Positions 8,956 through 16,868 of a stretch of DNA of 39,901 nucleotides are shown here, piece by piece. Source of the stretch: Pseudomonadota bacterium (GTDB taxonomy: Bacteria; Pseudomonadota; Alphaproteobacteria; Caulobacterales; Caulobacteraceae); the NCBI GenBank assembly GCA_023432855.1, contig JAEZEZ010000130.1, positions 1-39,901 of the forward strand, read 5' to 3'. The number at the start of each line of letters is the position of its first letter. Position 1 is the first letter of the stretch. The notes beneath the pieces are model-generated. The model was given only the letters and a program-made list of their open reading frames with translations, was not told the DNA's origin and did no database searches. Made by a program: the position numbers and the translations under genes.

Positions 8956-9351
8956 TCAGGCGACGTCGCCGTTCACGTAATACCAGCGGCCGTCCTCGCG
9001 CACGAAGCGGCTCAGCTCGGTCATGCGCACGGCGCTGCGGCCGCCGGCGCGGTAGCGGGCCACGAACTCCACCTGGGCCTGGTCGCCGGCCGCACGGTGC
9101 GACCTGACCTGCAGGCCCAGCCAGACCACGCGCAGGCCTTCCGGATCGTCGAGCTCCAGCGACTGCGGGCGGGTGGACGGATGCCAGGTGGCACGCAGGT
9201 AGTCAGCCAGCCCGAGCACGTAGGCGCTGTAGCGCGAGCGCATCAGTGCCAGCGCGTCCGGAGCCGGCTCGCCGGCATGCCAGCGGCCACAGCAGGCGGC
9301 ATAGGCCGCGCCGGTGCCGCAGGGGCAGTCCCTTGGCTCGACCGCGGTCAT
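8956..9351 (-). CDS. YchJ-like UPF0225 protein with SEC-C zinc motif
   Basis: Protein of 131 aa. The N-terminal zinc-binding SEC-C motif is CPCGTGAAYAACC at about 9-21. A YchJ-type domain follows (LMRSRYSAYVLGLADYLRATWHPSTRP and SRFVREDGRWYYVNGD; each is a recognised family block). SEC-C motifs usually contact zinc and partner proteins; the role of UPF0225 proteins is not settled. The ATG lies three nt after the folE stop, so it is probably cotranscribed with folE, and 74 nt separate its stop from egtB. Confidence 0.85.
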   Translation of the reverse strand: MTAVEPRDCPCGTGAAYAACCGRWHAGEPAPDALALMRSRYSAYVLGLADYLRATWHPSTRPQSLELDDPEGLRVVWLGLQVRSHRAAGDQAQVEFVARYRAGGRSAVRMTELSRFVREDGRWYYVNGDVA

Positions 9352-9354
9352 GGC

Positions 9355-9981
9355 TCAGCGCCGGCCTTCGATGAAGCGCAGGAACTCCGAGCGGGTGCGC
9401 CCGTCCTCGCGAAACGCGCCGAGCATGCTGGAGGTGACCATGCTCACCCCGCGCTTGTGCACGCCACGGGTGGTCATGCATTCGTGCGCGCCGACCACCA
9501 CCACCGCCACGCCCTGCGGCTGCAGCACGTCCTGGATGGTCCGGGCGATCTGCGCGGTCATCTTTTCCTGCACCTGGAAGCGGCGCGCGTAGGCGTCGAC
9601 GACGCGGGCCAGCTTGCTGATGCCAACCACCTTGCCCGCCGGCAGGTAGCCCACGTGCACGCGGCCGATGATCGGGGCCATGTGGTGCTCGCAGTGGCTT
9701 TCGTACTCGATGTCGCGGAGCACGATCATCTCGTCGTAGCCGGCGACCTCCTCGAAGGTGCGCTCCAGGTACTCGCGCGGGTCCTCGCCGTAGCCGCTGA
9801 ACCAGTCGCCGTAGGCGTCGACCACGCGCTTGGGCGTGTCGAGCAGGCCGGGGCGGTCGGGGTTGTCGCCGGCCCAGGCGATCAGGGTGCGCACGGCCTC
9901 CAGCGCCTGTTCGCGGCTGGGGCGGGCGGCGCGGTCGCCGGCGACCTCGACCAGGCTCGGCTTTTTCAATGAAGCGTCCAT
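9355..9981 (-). CDS. folE: GTP cyclohydrolase I
   Basis: Homodecameric enzyme of 208 aa that converts GTP to 7,8-dihydroneopterin triphosphate, the first committed step of folate synthesis. Zinc ligands are Cys97 and His100 in ESHCEHH, and Cys168 in GAHECMTTRG. Other hallmarks are LLDTPKRVVDAY, GRVHVGYLP, ISKLARVVDAYARRFQVQE and KRGVSMVTSSMLG. ATG 9981 has AGGA about six nt upstream, and the upstream open frame lacks family character. The sequence (HMAPIIGRVHVGYLP, SGYGEDPREYLERTF) reads to me as the gammaproteobacterial type rather than the shorter Caulobacter form. It is the last gene before the change in gene content. Confidence 0.95.
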   Translation of the reverse strand: MDASLKKPSLVEVAGDRAARPSREQALEAVRTLIAWAGDNPDRPGLLDTPKRVVDAYGDWFSGYGEDPREYLERTFEEVAGYDEMIVLRDIEYESHCEHHMAPIIGRVHVGYLPAGKVVGISKLARVVDAYARRFQVQEKMTAQIARTIQDVLQPQGVAVVVVGAHECMTTRGVHKRGVSMVTSSMLGAFREDGRTRSEFLRFIEGRR

Positions 9982-10060
9982 CACGTCCTGAGTTTCCCCG
10001 CGGCCTGCAACGCTATATGGGACGGGGCTTCGCCCCCGCAACCAAAAGGCGCCCGCCACG
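9982..10060. other. Divergent folE/cysS intergenic gap; apparent source boundary
   Basis: A 79-nt gap between two divergent start codons. It contains a small GGGGC-TTC-GCCCC hairpin near 10,024-10,036. Gene content changes from Xanthomonadaceae-like on the left to Caulobacteraceae-like on the right within this stretch. No clear promoter pair for two strong housekeeping genes can be seen. The exact breakpoint cannot be located by eye. Confidence 0.5.
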
Positions 10061-11440
<1,380 letters not shown>

Positions 11441-11462
11441 GACGCGGCGCTAGAAACATCCA

Positions 11463-11894
11463 ATGGCCGTCAAGATTGAACACCGCCTGGGCGTCCAGGC
11501 CACCGCCGACCGGATCTGGGAGCTGATCGAGCAGTTCGACCAGTGGGAGCACTGGAACCCGATCCACCCGAAGATCACCGGCCGGCTGGGCTACGGCCAG
11601 ACGCTCAGGGTGGTCGAGGCCTACCCCGGCGAGACGCCGCGCACGGTCGAGGCGAAGGTCTGGGAATGGGCCCCGCGCGAGCAGCTGGTCTGGGAGCGCA
11701 AGGGCTTCCTCTACAAGACCCTGCGCTACCTCGAGATCGAGGAGCTGGCGCCGGGCAGCTGCATCTTCTCCAACGGGGTCCTGTTCGACGGCTACATGGC
11801 CAAGCTGGAGGCGAAGCAGCGCGGCCGCGCCATGAAGATCGGCTTCGGCATCCTGGGCGAGGCCCTGAAGGCGCGCGCCGAGCGGGAGGATTGA
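11463..11894 (+). CDS. SRPBCC-fold protein
   Basis: Protein of 143 aa with a START/Bet v1-like (SRPBCC, polyketide cyclase/dehydrase) pattern. The N-terminus HRLGVQATADRIWELIEQFD is followed by WEHWNPIHPKITG, a central beta-rich part, and a C-terminal long helix (MAKLEAKQRGRAMKIGFG). Such folds bind hydrophobic ligands; no catalytic residues can be assigned and the ligand is unknown. It lies 22 nt after cysS and is probably cotranscribed. The stop codon is followed one nt later by the first intergenic repeat element. Confidence 0.8.
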   Translation: MAVKIEHRLGVQATADRIWELIEQFDQWEHWNPIHPKITGRLGYGQTLRVVEAYPGETPRTVEAKVWEWAPREQLVWERKGFLYKTLRYLEIEELAPGSCIFSNGVLFDGYMAKLEAKQRGRAMKIGFGILGEALKARAERED

Positions 11895-11895
11895 T

Positions 11896-12090
11896 CCTTC
11901 TCGTCTTCGAGAAGGACGGACCGCCGCGCCGGAGCGGCCCTGCCGCGCAGGCCTGCGGCGGAGGATGAGCAGGACGGCGGCGCGCCATACAGGAGAGCTC
12001 GCGTATCCTGCTCACTCTCCCGCGCAAGAATCTTCGCCGCTATCGCGGCTCCGATGCGCGGGGCCCTCTCTCTCGAAGGGCGAGAGAGAG
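11896..12090 (+). repeat. Long intergenic repeat, copy 0 (divergent)
   Basis: About 195 bp. It opens with the palindrome CCTTCTCG-N4-CGAGAAGG and closes with CTCTCTCTCG-N5-CGAGAGAGAG. Internally it keeps the stretch CGCGCAAGAATCT and, after a variable spacer, CTCCGATGCGCGGGGCCCTC, as in copy R1 at 15,472-15,675. GAGCAGGA and TCCTGCTC form an inner inverted pair. The outer palindromes differ in sequence from the other copies but have the same architecture. GAATC, a GANTC (CcrM-type) site, lies at 12,028-12,032. It starts one nt after the SRPBCC stop codon. Confidence 0.75.
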
Positions 12091-12135
12091 CCGGCGCTTC
12101 ATTTCCGCCGGGGATGCCATTACCTTCTCCCTGCA

Positions 12136-12597
12136 ATGATCGACGACCTCTACAGCGCCAGGATCCTCAGGCTGGCCGCGAATCTTCCGCGGGCCGGGCG
12201 CCTCGACGCGCCCGACGCCTCGGCCGAGCGGGTCTCCAAGCTGTGCGGATCGAAGGCCGTGGTGGACGTCGTCGTGCGCGAGGGCGTGGTCGTCGACTAC
12301 GCCCAGGACGTGAAGGCGTGCGCGCTGGGCCAGGCCGTCGCCGGCATCGTCGGCGAGCACATCGTCGGCGCCACGGTGGAAGAGGTCGAGGCCGCCCGCG
12401 ACGCCCTGCGGGCCATGCTCAAGGAGGGCGGGCCCGCGCCCGAGGGCCGCTTCGCCGATCTCGCCCTGCTGGCCGCGGTAAAGGACTATCCAGCCCGCCA
12501 CGCCTCCACGCTCGTCGCCATCGAGGCCGCCGCCGAGGCGGCCCGCAAGGGTGCGGAAAGATCAGGCGAGCGAACTAGCACCGCCGACGCGGCTTGA
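12136..12597 (+). CDS. Fe-S cluster assembly scaffold, IscU/NifU N-terminal-like
   Basis: Protein of 153 aa resembling the IscU/NifU N-terminal scaffold fold, on which iron-sulfur clusters are assembled. Two of the three cluster-ligand cysteines are visible: Cys37 (SKLCGSKAVVDV) and Cys62 (VKACALGQA). The third is missing; the region where it should lie reads LAAVKDYPARHASTLVAIEA. This is the divergent form common in alphaproteobacteria upstream of yidD, and whether it holds a cluster is uncertain. The start is ATG 12136, just after the repeat element. About 25 residues at the C-terminus are low complexity and poorly conserved. Confidence 0.8.
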   Translation: MIDDLYSARILRLAANLPRAGRLDAPDASAERVSKLCGSKAVVDVVVREGVVVDYAQDVKACALGQAVAGIVGEHIVGATVEEVEAARDALRAMLKEGGPAPEGRFADLALLAAVKDYPARHASTLVAIEAAAEAARKGAERSGERTSTADAA

Positions 12598-12652
12598 TCG
12601 GCGCTTTTCGCAGGTGCGATAAGCGCACGACCCGTTCGGCGGCCGCATCGGC

Positions 12653-12889
12653 ATGAGTCTCTACGAACGATCCGTCAGGGGGGCGCTTCGCGCCTACAAA
12701 CTGACGCTCTCGCCCCTGATCGGGCGCCAGTGCCGTTTCCTTCCGACCTGTTCGGAGTATGCGGCGGAGGCCCTGATCAAGCACGGGCCCTGGCGCGGAT
12801 CCTGGATGGCCGCCCGGCGCGTGTGCAGATGCAATCCCTGGGGGGGATCGGGCTATGACCCGGTTCCTCCGCCGAAGTGTGAAACATGA
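12653..12889 (+). CDS. yidD: Membrane protein insertion efficiency factor YidD
   Basis: Small protein of 78 aa that associates with the inner membrane and assists YidC/Sec insertion. Conserved features are the amphipathic N-terminal region YKLTLSPLIG, the cysteine motif CRFLPTCSEYAAEALIKHG, and CRCNPWGGSGYDPVP. Its stop overlaps the start of thrS by four bases (ATGA). yidD is usually beside rpmH/rnpA; its place next to thrS and a scaffold protein is an alphaproteobacterial arrangement. Confidence 0.95.
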   Translation: MSLYERSVRGALRAYKLTLSPLIGRQCRFLPTCSEYAAEALIKHGPWRGSWMAARRVCRCNPWGGSGYDPVPPPKCET

Positions 12890-14802
12890 TCGAACTGAAA
12901 TTCCCCGACGGCGCCGCCCGCGAGTACCCGGAAGGGACGACGGGCTATGACGTCGCCGCCTCCATCTCGCCCTCGCTGGCCAAGCGCGCCGCCCTGGTGA
13001 AGCTGAACGGCCAGCTGCGCGACCTGCGCCGGCCGCTCGAAAGCGGCGCCTTCGAGCTGGTCACGCGCGACAGTCCCGAGGCGCTCGAGACCATCCGCCA
13101 CGACGCCGCCCACGTGCTGGCCGAGGCCGTGCAGGAGCTCTTCCCCGGCACCCAGGTCACGATCGGCCCGTCGATCGAGGACGGCTTCTATTACGACTTC
13201 GCCCGCGACGAACCCTTCTCGATCGACGACTTCCCGAAGATCGAGGCCAAGATGCGTGAGATCGTCGATCGCGACGCGCCCATCGTGCGCGAGGTCTGGG
13301 ACCGCGACGACGCCATTCGCCACTTCGAATCGGTGGGCGAGCACTACAAGGCCGAGATCATCCGCGACCTGCCGGCAGGCGAGGAGATCACCCTCTATCG
13401 CCAGGGCGAGTGGCTCGACCTCTGCCGCGGCCCGCACTTCCCCTCCACCAAGCACGTGGGCAAGGCCTTCAAGCTGACCAAGCTGGCCGGCGCCTACTGG
13501 CGCGGCGACCACCGCAACGCCCAGCTGCAGCGCATGTACGGCACCGCCTGGGCCAGCCAGGAGGACCTCGACGCCTACCTCAAGCGTGTCGAGGAGGCCG
13601 AGAAGCGCGACCACCGCAAGATCGGCCGCGCCATGGAGCTCTTCCACTTCCAGGAAGAGGGCCGCGGCATGGTCTTCTGGCACCCCAAGGGCTGGACGCT
13701 GTGGCGTACGCTCGAGAACTACCTGCGCCGGCGCATGGACGCGGACGGCTACCAGGAGGTCAAGGCGCCCCAGATCCTCGACAAGGTCCTTTGGGAGCGG
13801 TCGGGCCACTGGGAGAAGTTCGGCGAGAACATGTTCACTTGCGAGACGGCCGAGGGCGAGCTCCTGGCGGTCAAGCCGATGAACTGCCCCGGCCACGTGC
13901 AGATCTTCAACGTCGGTCAGAAGTCCTATCGCGACCTGCCGCTCCGGCTGGCCGAGTTCGGCTCCTGCCACCGCTACGAGCCGTCCGGCGCCCTGCAGGG
14001 CCTGATGCGGGTGCGCGCCTTCGTCCAGGACGACGCCCACATCTTCTGCCGCGAGGACCAGATCGTCGAGGAGACGAAGAAGTTCTGCCGGCTGCTGCGC
14101 TCGATCTACGAGGACGTGGGCGTGGAGCTGCACGCCGTGAAGCTGGCCCTGCGTCCTGACGTGCGCGCCGGCACGGACGAAGTCTGGGACCTAGCGGAAT
14201 CGCAGCTCAGGGAAGCGGCCGAGGCGGCGGGCGAGACGCTGGAGATCCTGCCGGGCGAGGGCGCCTTCTACGGGCCCAAGCTCGAGTTCCACCTGAAGGA
14301 CGCGATCGGCCGCACCTGGCAGTGCGGCACGCTGCAGCTCGACTTCGTCCTGCCCGAACGGCTGGACGCCGAGTACGTGGCCGAGGACGGCTCCAAGCGC
14401 CGGCCCGCCATGCTGCACCGGGCGATCTTCGGCTCCTTCGAGCGGTTCCTCGGCATCCTGATCGAGAACTACGCCGGCGCCTTCCCGCTGTGGATGGCCC
14501 CCGTGCAGGCGGTGGTGGCCACCATCACCTCCGACGCGGACGACTACGCGCGGGAGGTCGAACAGGCCTTCCGCGACGCGGGGCTGCGGGTGGAGATCGA
14601 CCTGCGCAACGAGAAGGTCGGCTACAAGATCCGCGAGCACTCGCTGCAGAAGGTCCCGGCCATCGCCGTGGTCGGCCGCAAGGAAGCCGAGGAACGCAAG
14701 GTCGCCATCCGCCGCCTCGGCTCCCAGGAGCAGACGGTGGTGTCGCTGGAAGACGCGGTGCGCCTGCTGGTCGAGGAAGCACGGGCTCCGGACCAGCGGT
14801 AG
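12886..14802 (+). CDS. thrS: Threonyl-tRNA synthetase
   Basis: Class II aminoacyl-tRNA synthetase of 638 aa. An N-terminal TGS domain occupies about 1-60. The editing domain has HDAAHVLAEAVQELFPG, the family HxxxH element, and the core domain carries the zinc ligands Cys334 (MNCPGHVQ), His385 (DDAHIF) and His511 (LHRAIFGSFERF), at the same numbers as in E. coli. Motif 2 surrounds FGSCHRYEPSGALQGLMRVR. The C-terminal anticodon-binding domain is complete. A long repeat element begins eight nt after the stop and may act as terminator. Confidence 0.98.
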   Translation: MIELKFPDGAAREYPEGTTGYDVAASISPSLAKRAALVKLNGQLRDLRRPLESGAFELVTRDSPEALETIRHDAAHVLAEAVQELFPGTQVTIGPSIEDGFYYDFARDEPFSIDDFPKIEAKMREIVDRDAPIVREVWDRDDAIRHFESVGEHYKAEIIRDLPAGEEITLYRQGEWLDLCRGPHFPSTKHVGKAFKLTKLAGAYWRGDHRNAQLQRMYGTAWASQEDLDAYLKRVEEAEKRDHRKIGRAMELFHFQEEGRGMVFWHPKGWTLWRTLENYLRRRMDADGYQEVKAPQILDKVLWERSGHWEKFGENMFTCETAEGELLAVKPMNCPGHVQIFNVGQKSYRDLPLRLAEFGSCHRYEPSGALQGLMRVRAFVQDDAHIFCREDQIVEETKKFCRLLRSIYEDVGVELHAVKLALRPDVRAGTDEVWDLAESQLREAAEAAGETLEILPGEGAFYGPKLEFHLKDAIGRTWQCGTLQLDFVLPERLDAEYVAEDGSKRRPAMLHRAIFGSFERFLGILIENYAGAFPLWMAPVQAVVATITSDADDYAREVEQAFRDAGLRVEIDLRNEKVGYKIREHSLQKVPAIAVVGRKEAEERKVAIRRLGSQEQTVVSLEDAVRLLVEEARAPDQR

Positions 14803-14810
14803 CGCCCAAT

Positions 14811-15052
14811 CCTTCCCTCCTCGGAGGGAAGGAGGTCCCGGCATGCCGGAGCGGCGCCAGCCGCGCAGGCCCATGCCGGAGGAAGAAAGGGAACGGACGC
14901 GAAGCGTCCGCCAGCGACGGCGGAAGAAGGTGCGCTTGCGCGCATGCCACTCTTCCTCCCGCGCAAGGATCTCCGGCGCTGCCGCGCCTCCGATGCGCGG
15001 GGCCCTCGTTGGCGCTTCGCGCCTCCCTTCGGGTCCCTCCGAGGAGGGAAGG
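14811..15052 (+). repeat. Long intergenic repeat, copy L
   Basis: About 242 bp. Left end: arms CCTTCCCTCC and GGAGGGAAGG around TC. Right end: CCCTCC-GA-GGAGGG followed by AAGG. Inside are CCGGCATGCCGG, a hairpin GGACGCGAAGCGTCC at 14,895-14,909, and GGCGC-TTC-GCGCC. The left half resembles the reverse complement of the right half, so the whole element can fold as one long imperfect hairpin. It is almost identical to copy R2 (15,693-15,933). It starts eight nt after the thrS stop and ends 32 nt from the stop of the DUF559 gene. Confidence 0.9.
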
Positions 15053-15084
15053 GGAATGCGCTATTCTTCGAGAAAGGGACTGCG

Positions 15085-15426
15085 CTACGGCCGCCCCAGC
15101 GCCAGCGCGATGGCCCGGCCGACGCCGTCGGCGTTGGTCAGCACGTCCAGGTTCCAGAACCGCAGCACCCGGTATCCCTGCGCCCGGAGCCAGGCGTCGC
15201 GCCTCAGGTCGTAATCGCTGTCGGCGTGCTGCGATCCGTCCACCTCGACGATCAGGCGATGCGAGATGGATACGAAGTCCACGATGTAGTCGCCGATCCG
15301 ATGCTGGCGCCGGAACCGGACGCCGAACCGGTCCCGCCCGATGATCCGCCACATCGCGCGCTCGGCGTCCGTCGGCGCATTCCGCATCGCCCTGGCCCGC
15401 TGGCGAATGGTCGCACGGTCAAGCAT
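15085..15426 (-). CDS. DUF559 (Vsr-like) endonuclease-domain protein
   Basis: Protein of 113 aa matching the DUF559 family, which has a Vsr/PD-(D/E)XK nuclease-like fold. Hallmarks are MRNAPTDAERAMWRII, GVRFRRQHRIGDYIVDFV with Asp50, LIVEVDGSQH with Glu61, Asp63 and His67, then DAWLRAQGYRVLRFWNLDVL. Start ATG 15426 fits the family. The frame stays open upstream through two repeat copies to 15,756, so an N-terminally extended product is possible but unlikely. It is the only gene between thrS and hmgL, and repeat copies flank it on both sides. No adjacent methylase exists, so it is not a classical restriction enzyme. The substrate is unknown. Confidence 0.88.
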   Translation of the reverse strand: MLDRATIRQRARAMRNAPTDAERAMWRIIGRDRFGVRFRRQHRIGDYIVDFVSISHRLIVEVDGSQHADSDYDLRRDAWLRAQGYRVLRFWNLDVLTNADGVGRAIALALGRP

Positions 15427-15471
15427 GGAGGGAACATAAAGGGAACATACGCGGCGGACAAGCGCGTCCAT

Positions 15472-15675
15472 CCTTCCCTCTCGGGAGGGACCCGAAGGGC
15501 GGCGCGAAGCGCCAACGAGGTCCCGGCATGCCGGAGGAAGAAAGGGAACGGACGCGAAGCGTCCGCCAGCGACGATGGAAGAAGGTGCGCTACGCGCATG
15601 CCACTCTTCCTCCCGCGCAAGAATCTCCGCTTCGCTCCGATGCGCGGGGCCCTCCTTCCCTCCGAGGAGGGAAGG
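15472..15675 (+). repeat. Long intergenic repeat, copy R1 (rearranged arm)
   Basis: About 204 bp. It begins with CCTTCCCTC-TCGG-GAGGGA and ends with arms CCTTCCCTCC and GGAGGGAAGG around GA. Core CCGGCATGCCGG, GGACGCGAAGCGTCC and CGCGCAAGAATCT are present in the same orientation as in L and R2. The module GCGCTTCGCGCC found near the right end of L and R2 is absent there and appears near the left end in reverse complement (GGCGCGAAGCGCCAACGAGG). GAATC at 15,621-15,625 is a GANTC site that L and R2 lack. Confidence 0.88.
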
Positions 15676-15692
15676 GGAATAGCGCTCGCCTT

Positions 15693-15933
15693 CCTTCCCT
15701 CTCGGGAGGGAAGGAGGTCCCGGCATGCCGGAGCGGCGCCAGCCGCGCAGGCCCATGCCGGAGGAAGAAAGGGAACGGACGCGAAGCGTCCGCCAGCGAC
15801 GATGGAAGAAGGTGCGCTACGCGCATGCCACTCTTCCTCCCGCGCGAGGATCTCCGGCGCTGCCGCGCCTCCGATGCGCGGGGCCCTCGTTGGCGCTTCG
15901 CGCCTCCCTTCGGGTCCCTCCTCGGAGGGAAGG
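15693..15933 (+). repeat. Long intergenic repeat, copy R2
   Basis: About 241 bp and almost identical to copy L in sequence and orientation. The differences I see are a few bases in the outer palindromes, GACGATGG for GACGGCGG, CTACGCGC for CTTGCGCGC, and GCGCGAGG for GCGCAAGG. The left palindrome is CCTTCCCTC-TCGG-GAGGGAAGG. It lies 17 nt from copy R1 and ends eight nt from the hmgL stop codon, so it could also stop transcription of hmgL. Confidence 0.9.
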
Positions 15934-15941
15934 GACCGCGC

Positions 15942-16868
15942 CTACCCCGCCATCCGCGGGAAGCCGCCGGCGCGGCTGAGGCGGCTCGGCGGGGCCTTGC
16001 CGAGTTTGCCGCCGATCCAGTGGGCGGTCTCGATCAGGGCGTCGAGGTCGTAGCCGGTCTCGAACCCGCCGCGCTCGAGCATGTAAACCAGGTCCTCGGT
16101 GGCGATGTTGCCGGTGGCGTTCGGTGCGAACGGGCAGCCGCCGATGCCGCCGACGCTGGCGTCCAGAACCCGCACCCCGGCCTCGACCCCGGCGTAGGCG
16201 TTGGCCAGGCCGGTGTTGCGGGTGTCGTGGAAATGCAGCCGCAGGGTCGCGTCGGGCGCCGCCTTGCGGGCCGCTTCGACGCGCTTCCTCACCGTCCACG
16301 GATCGCCGACGCCGATGGTGTCGGCCAGGGCGATCTCGCGGATGCCGAGCGCGGCGATCCCGCTGACCATGGCGGTCACCTGCTGTTCGTCGACCTCGCC
16401 GTCGAAGGGGCAGCCCCAGACGACCGAGATGGTGGCCGACAGCGACGGCATGCCCTGGCCCGCGCCTTCGGAGTTGTGCGCGCGCTCGGCGATCTGCCCC
16501 AGCATGTCCATCTGCTGGGCCACCGTCATGCCCTGGTTGCGCGTGCCGAAGCCGTCGGTGGCCGAAAGCGCGACGTTGGCCTCGTCGACCCCGGCCTCCA
16601 CCGCGCGGTCCCAGCCGCGCAGGTTCAGCACCAGGCCGATGCGCGAGAGGCCGTCCGCATGGGGGAGGGCGGCCGAGACTTCCTCGGCCCCGGTCATCTG
16701 CGGGACCCGTGCCGGATTGACGAAACTGACTGTCTCGATGCGCCGCGCGCCTGCCGTCTCCAGCCGGCCGATGAAGTCGAGCTTGTCCTCGACCGACAGC
16801 ACCGCCTTCTCGTTCTGCAGGCCGTCGCGTGGACCCACTTCGACGATCTCGATGCGGCGGTCGTTCAA
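15942..16868 (-). CDS. Hydroxymethylglutaryl-CoA lyase family protein
   Basis: TIM-barrel lyase of 308 aa. HMG-CoA lyase splits HMG-CoA to acetyl-CoA and acetoacetate in leucine degradation. Motifs are EVGPRDGLQNE at 9-19, SFVNPARVPQM, the metal-binding HFHDTRNTG, and the signature SVGGIGGCPFAPNATGNIATED with its catalytic Cys. The start is TTG at 16868, overlapping the stop of the upstream glycosyltransferase as TTGA. Homologous lyases act on other 3-hydroxyacyl-CoAs, so the substrate is likely but not proven. No other leucine-degradation gene is in the window. Confidence 0.9.
   Translation of the reverse strand: MNDRRIEIVEVGPRDGLQNEKAVLSVEDKLDFIGRLETAGARRIETVSFVNPARVPQMTGAEEVSAALPHADGLSRIGLVLNLRGWDRAVEAGVDEANVALSATDGFGTRNQGMTVAQQMDMLGQIAERAHNSEGAGQGMPSLSATISVVWGCPFDGEVDEQQVTAMVSGIAALGIREIALADTIGVGDPWTVRKRVEAARKAAPDATLRLHFHDTRNTGLANAYAGVEAGVRVLDASVGGIGGCPFAPNATGNIATEDLVYMLERGGFETGYDLDALIETAHWIGGKLGKAPPSRLSRAGGFPRMAG

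Noticed and set aside
15427..15756. N-terminal extension of the DUF559 protein
   Set aside because: The frame is open upstream only because the repeats lack stops; the extension is encoded by repeat sequence and family similarity begins at ATG 15426.
14811..15933. CRISPR array
   Set aside because: The repeats are 200-240 bp, imperfectly palindromic, irregularly spaced and separated by a gene; no cas gene or short regular repeats are present.
14811..15933. Insertion sequence
   Set aside because: No transposase frame exists; the only gene is a DUF559 protein, and no target-site duplication is visible around the group.
14944..16053. Long open frames on the plus strand through the repeat cluster (up to 457 codons)
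   Set aside because: They cross three copies of a non-coding repeat and the antisense of DUF559 and hmgL; the products are low complexity and show no family motif.
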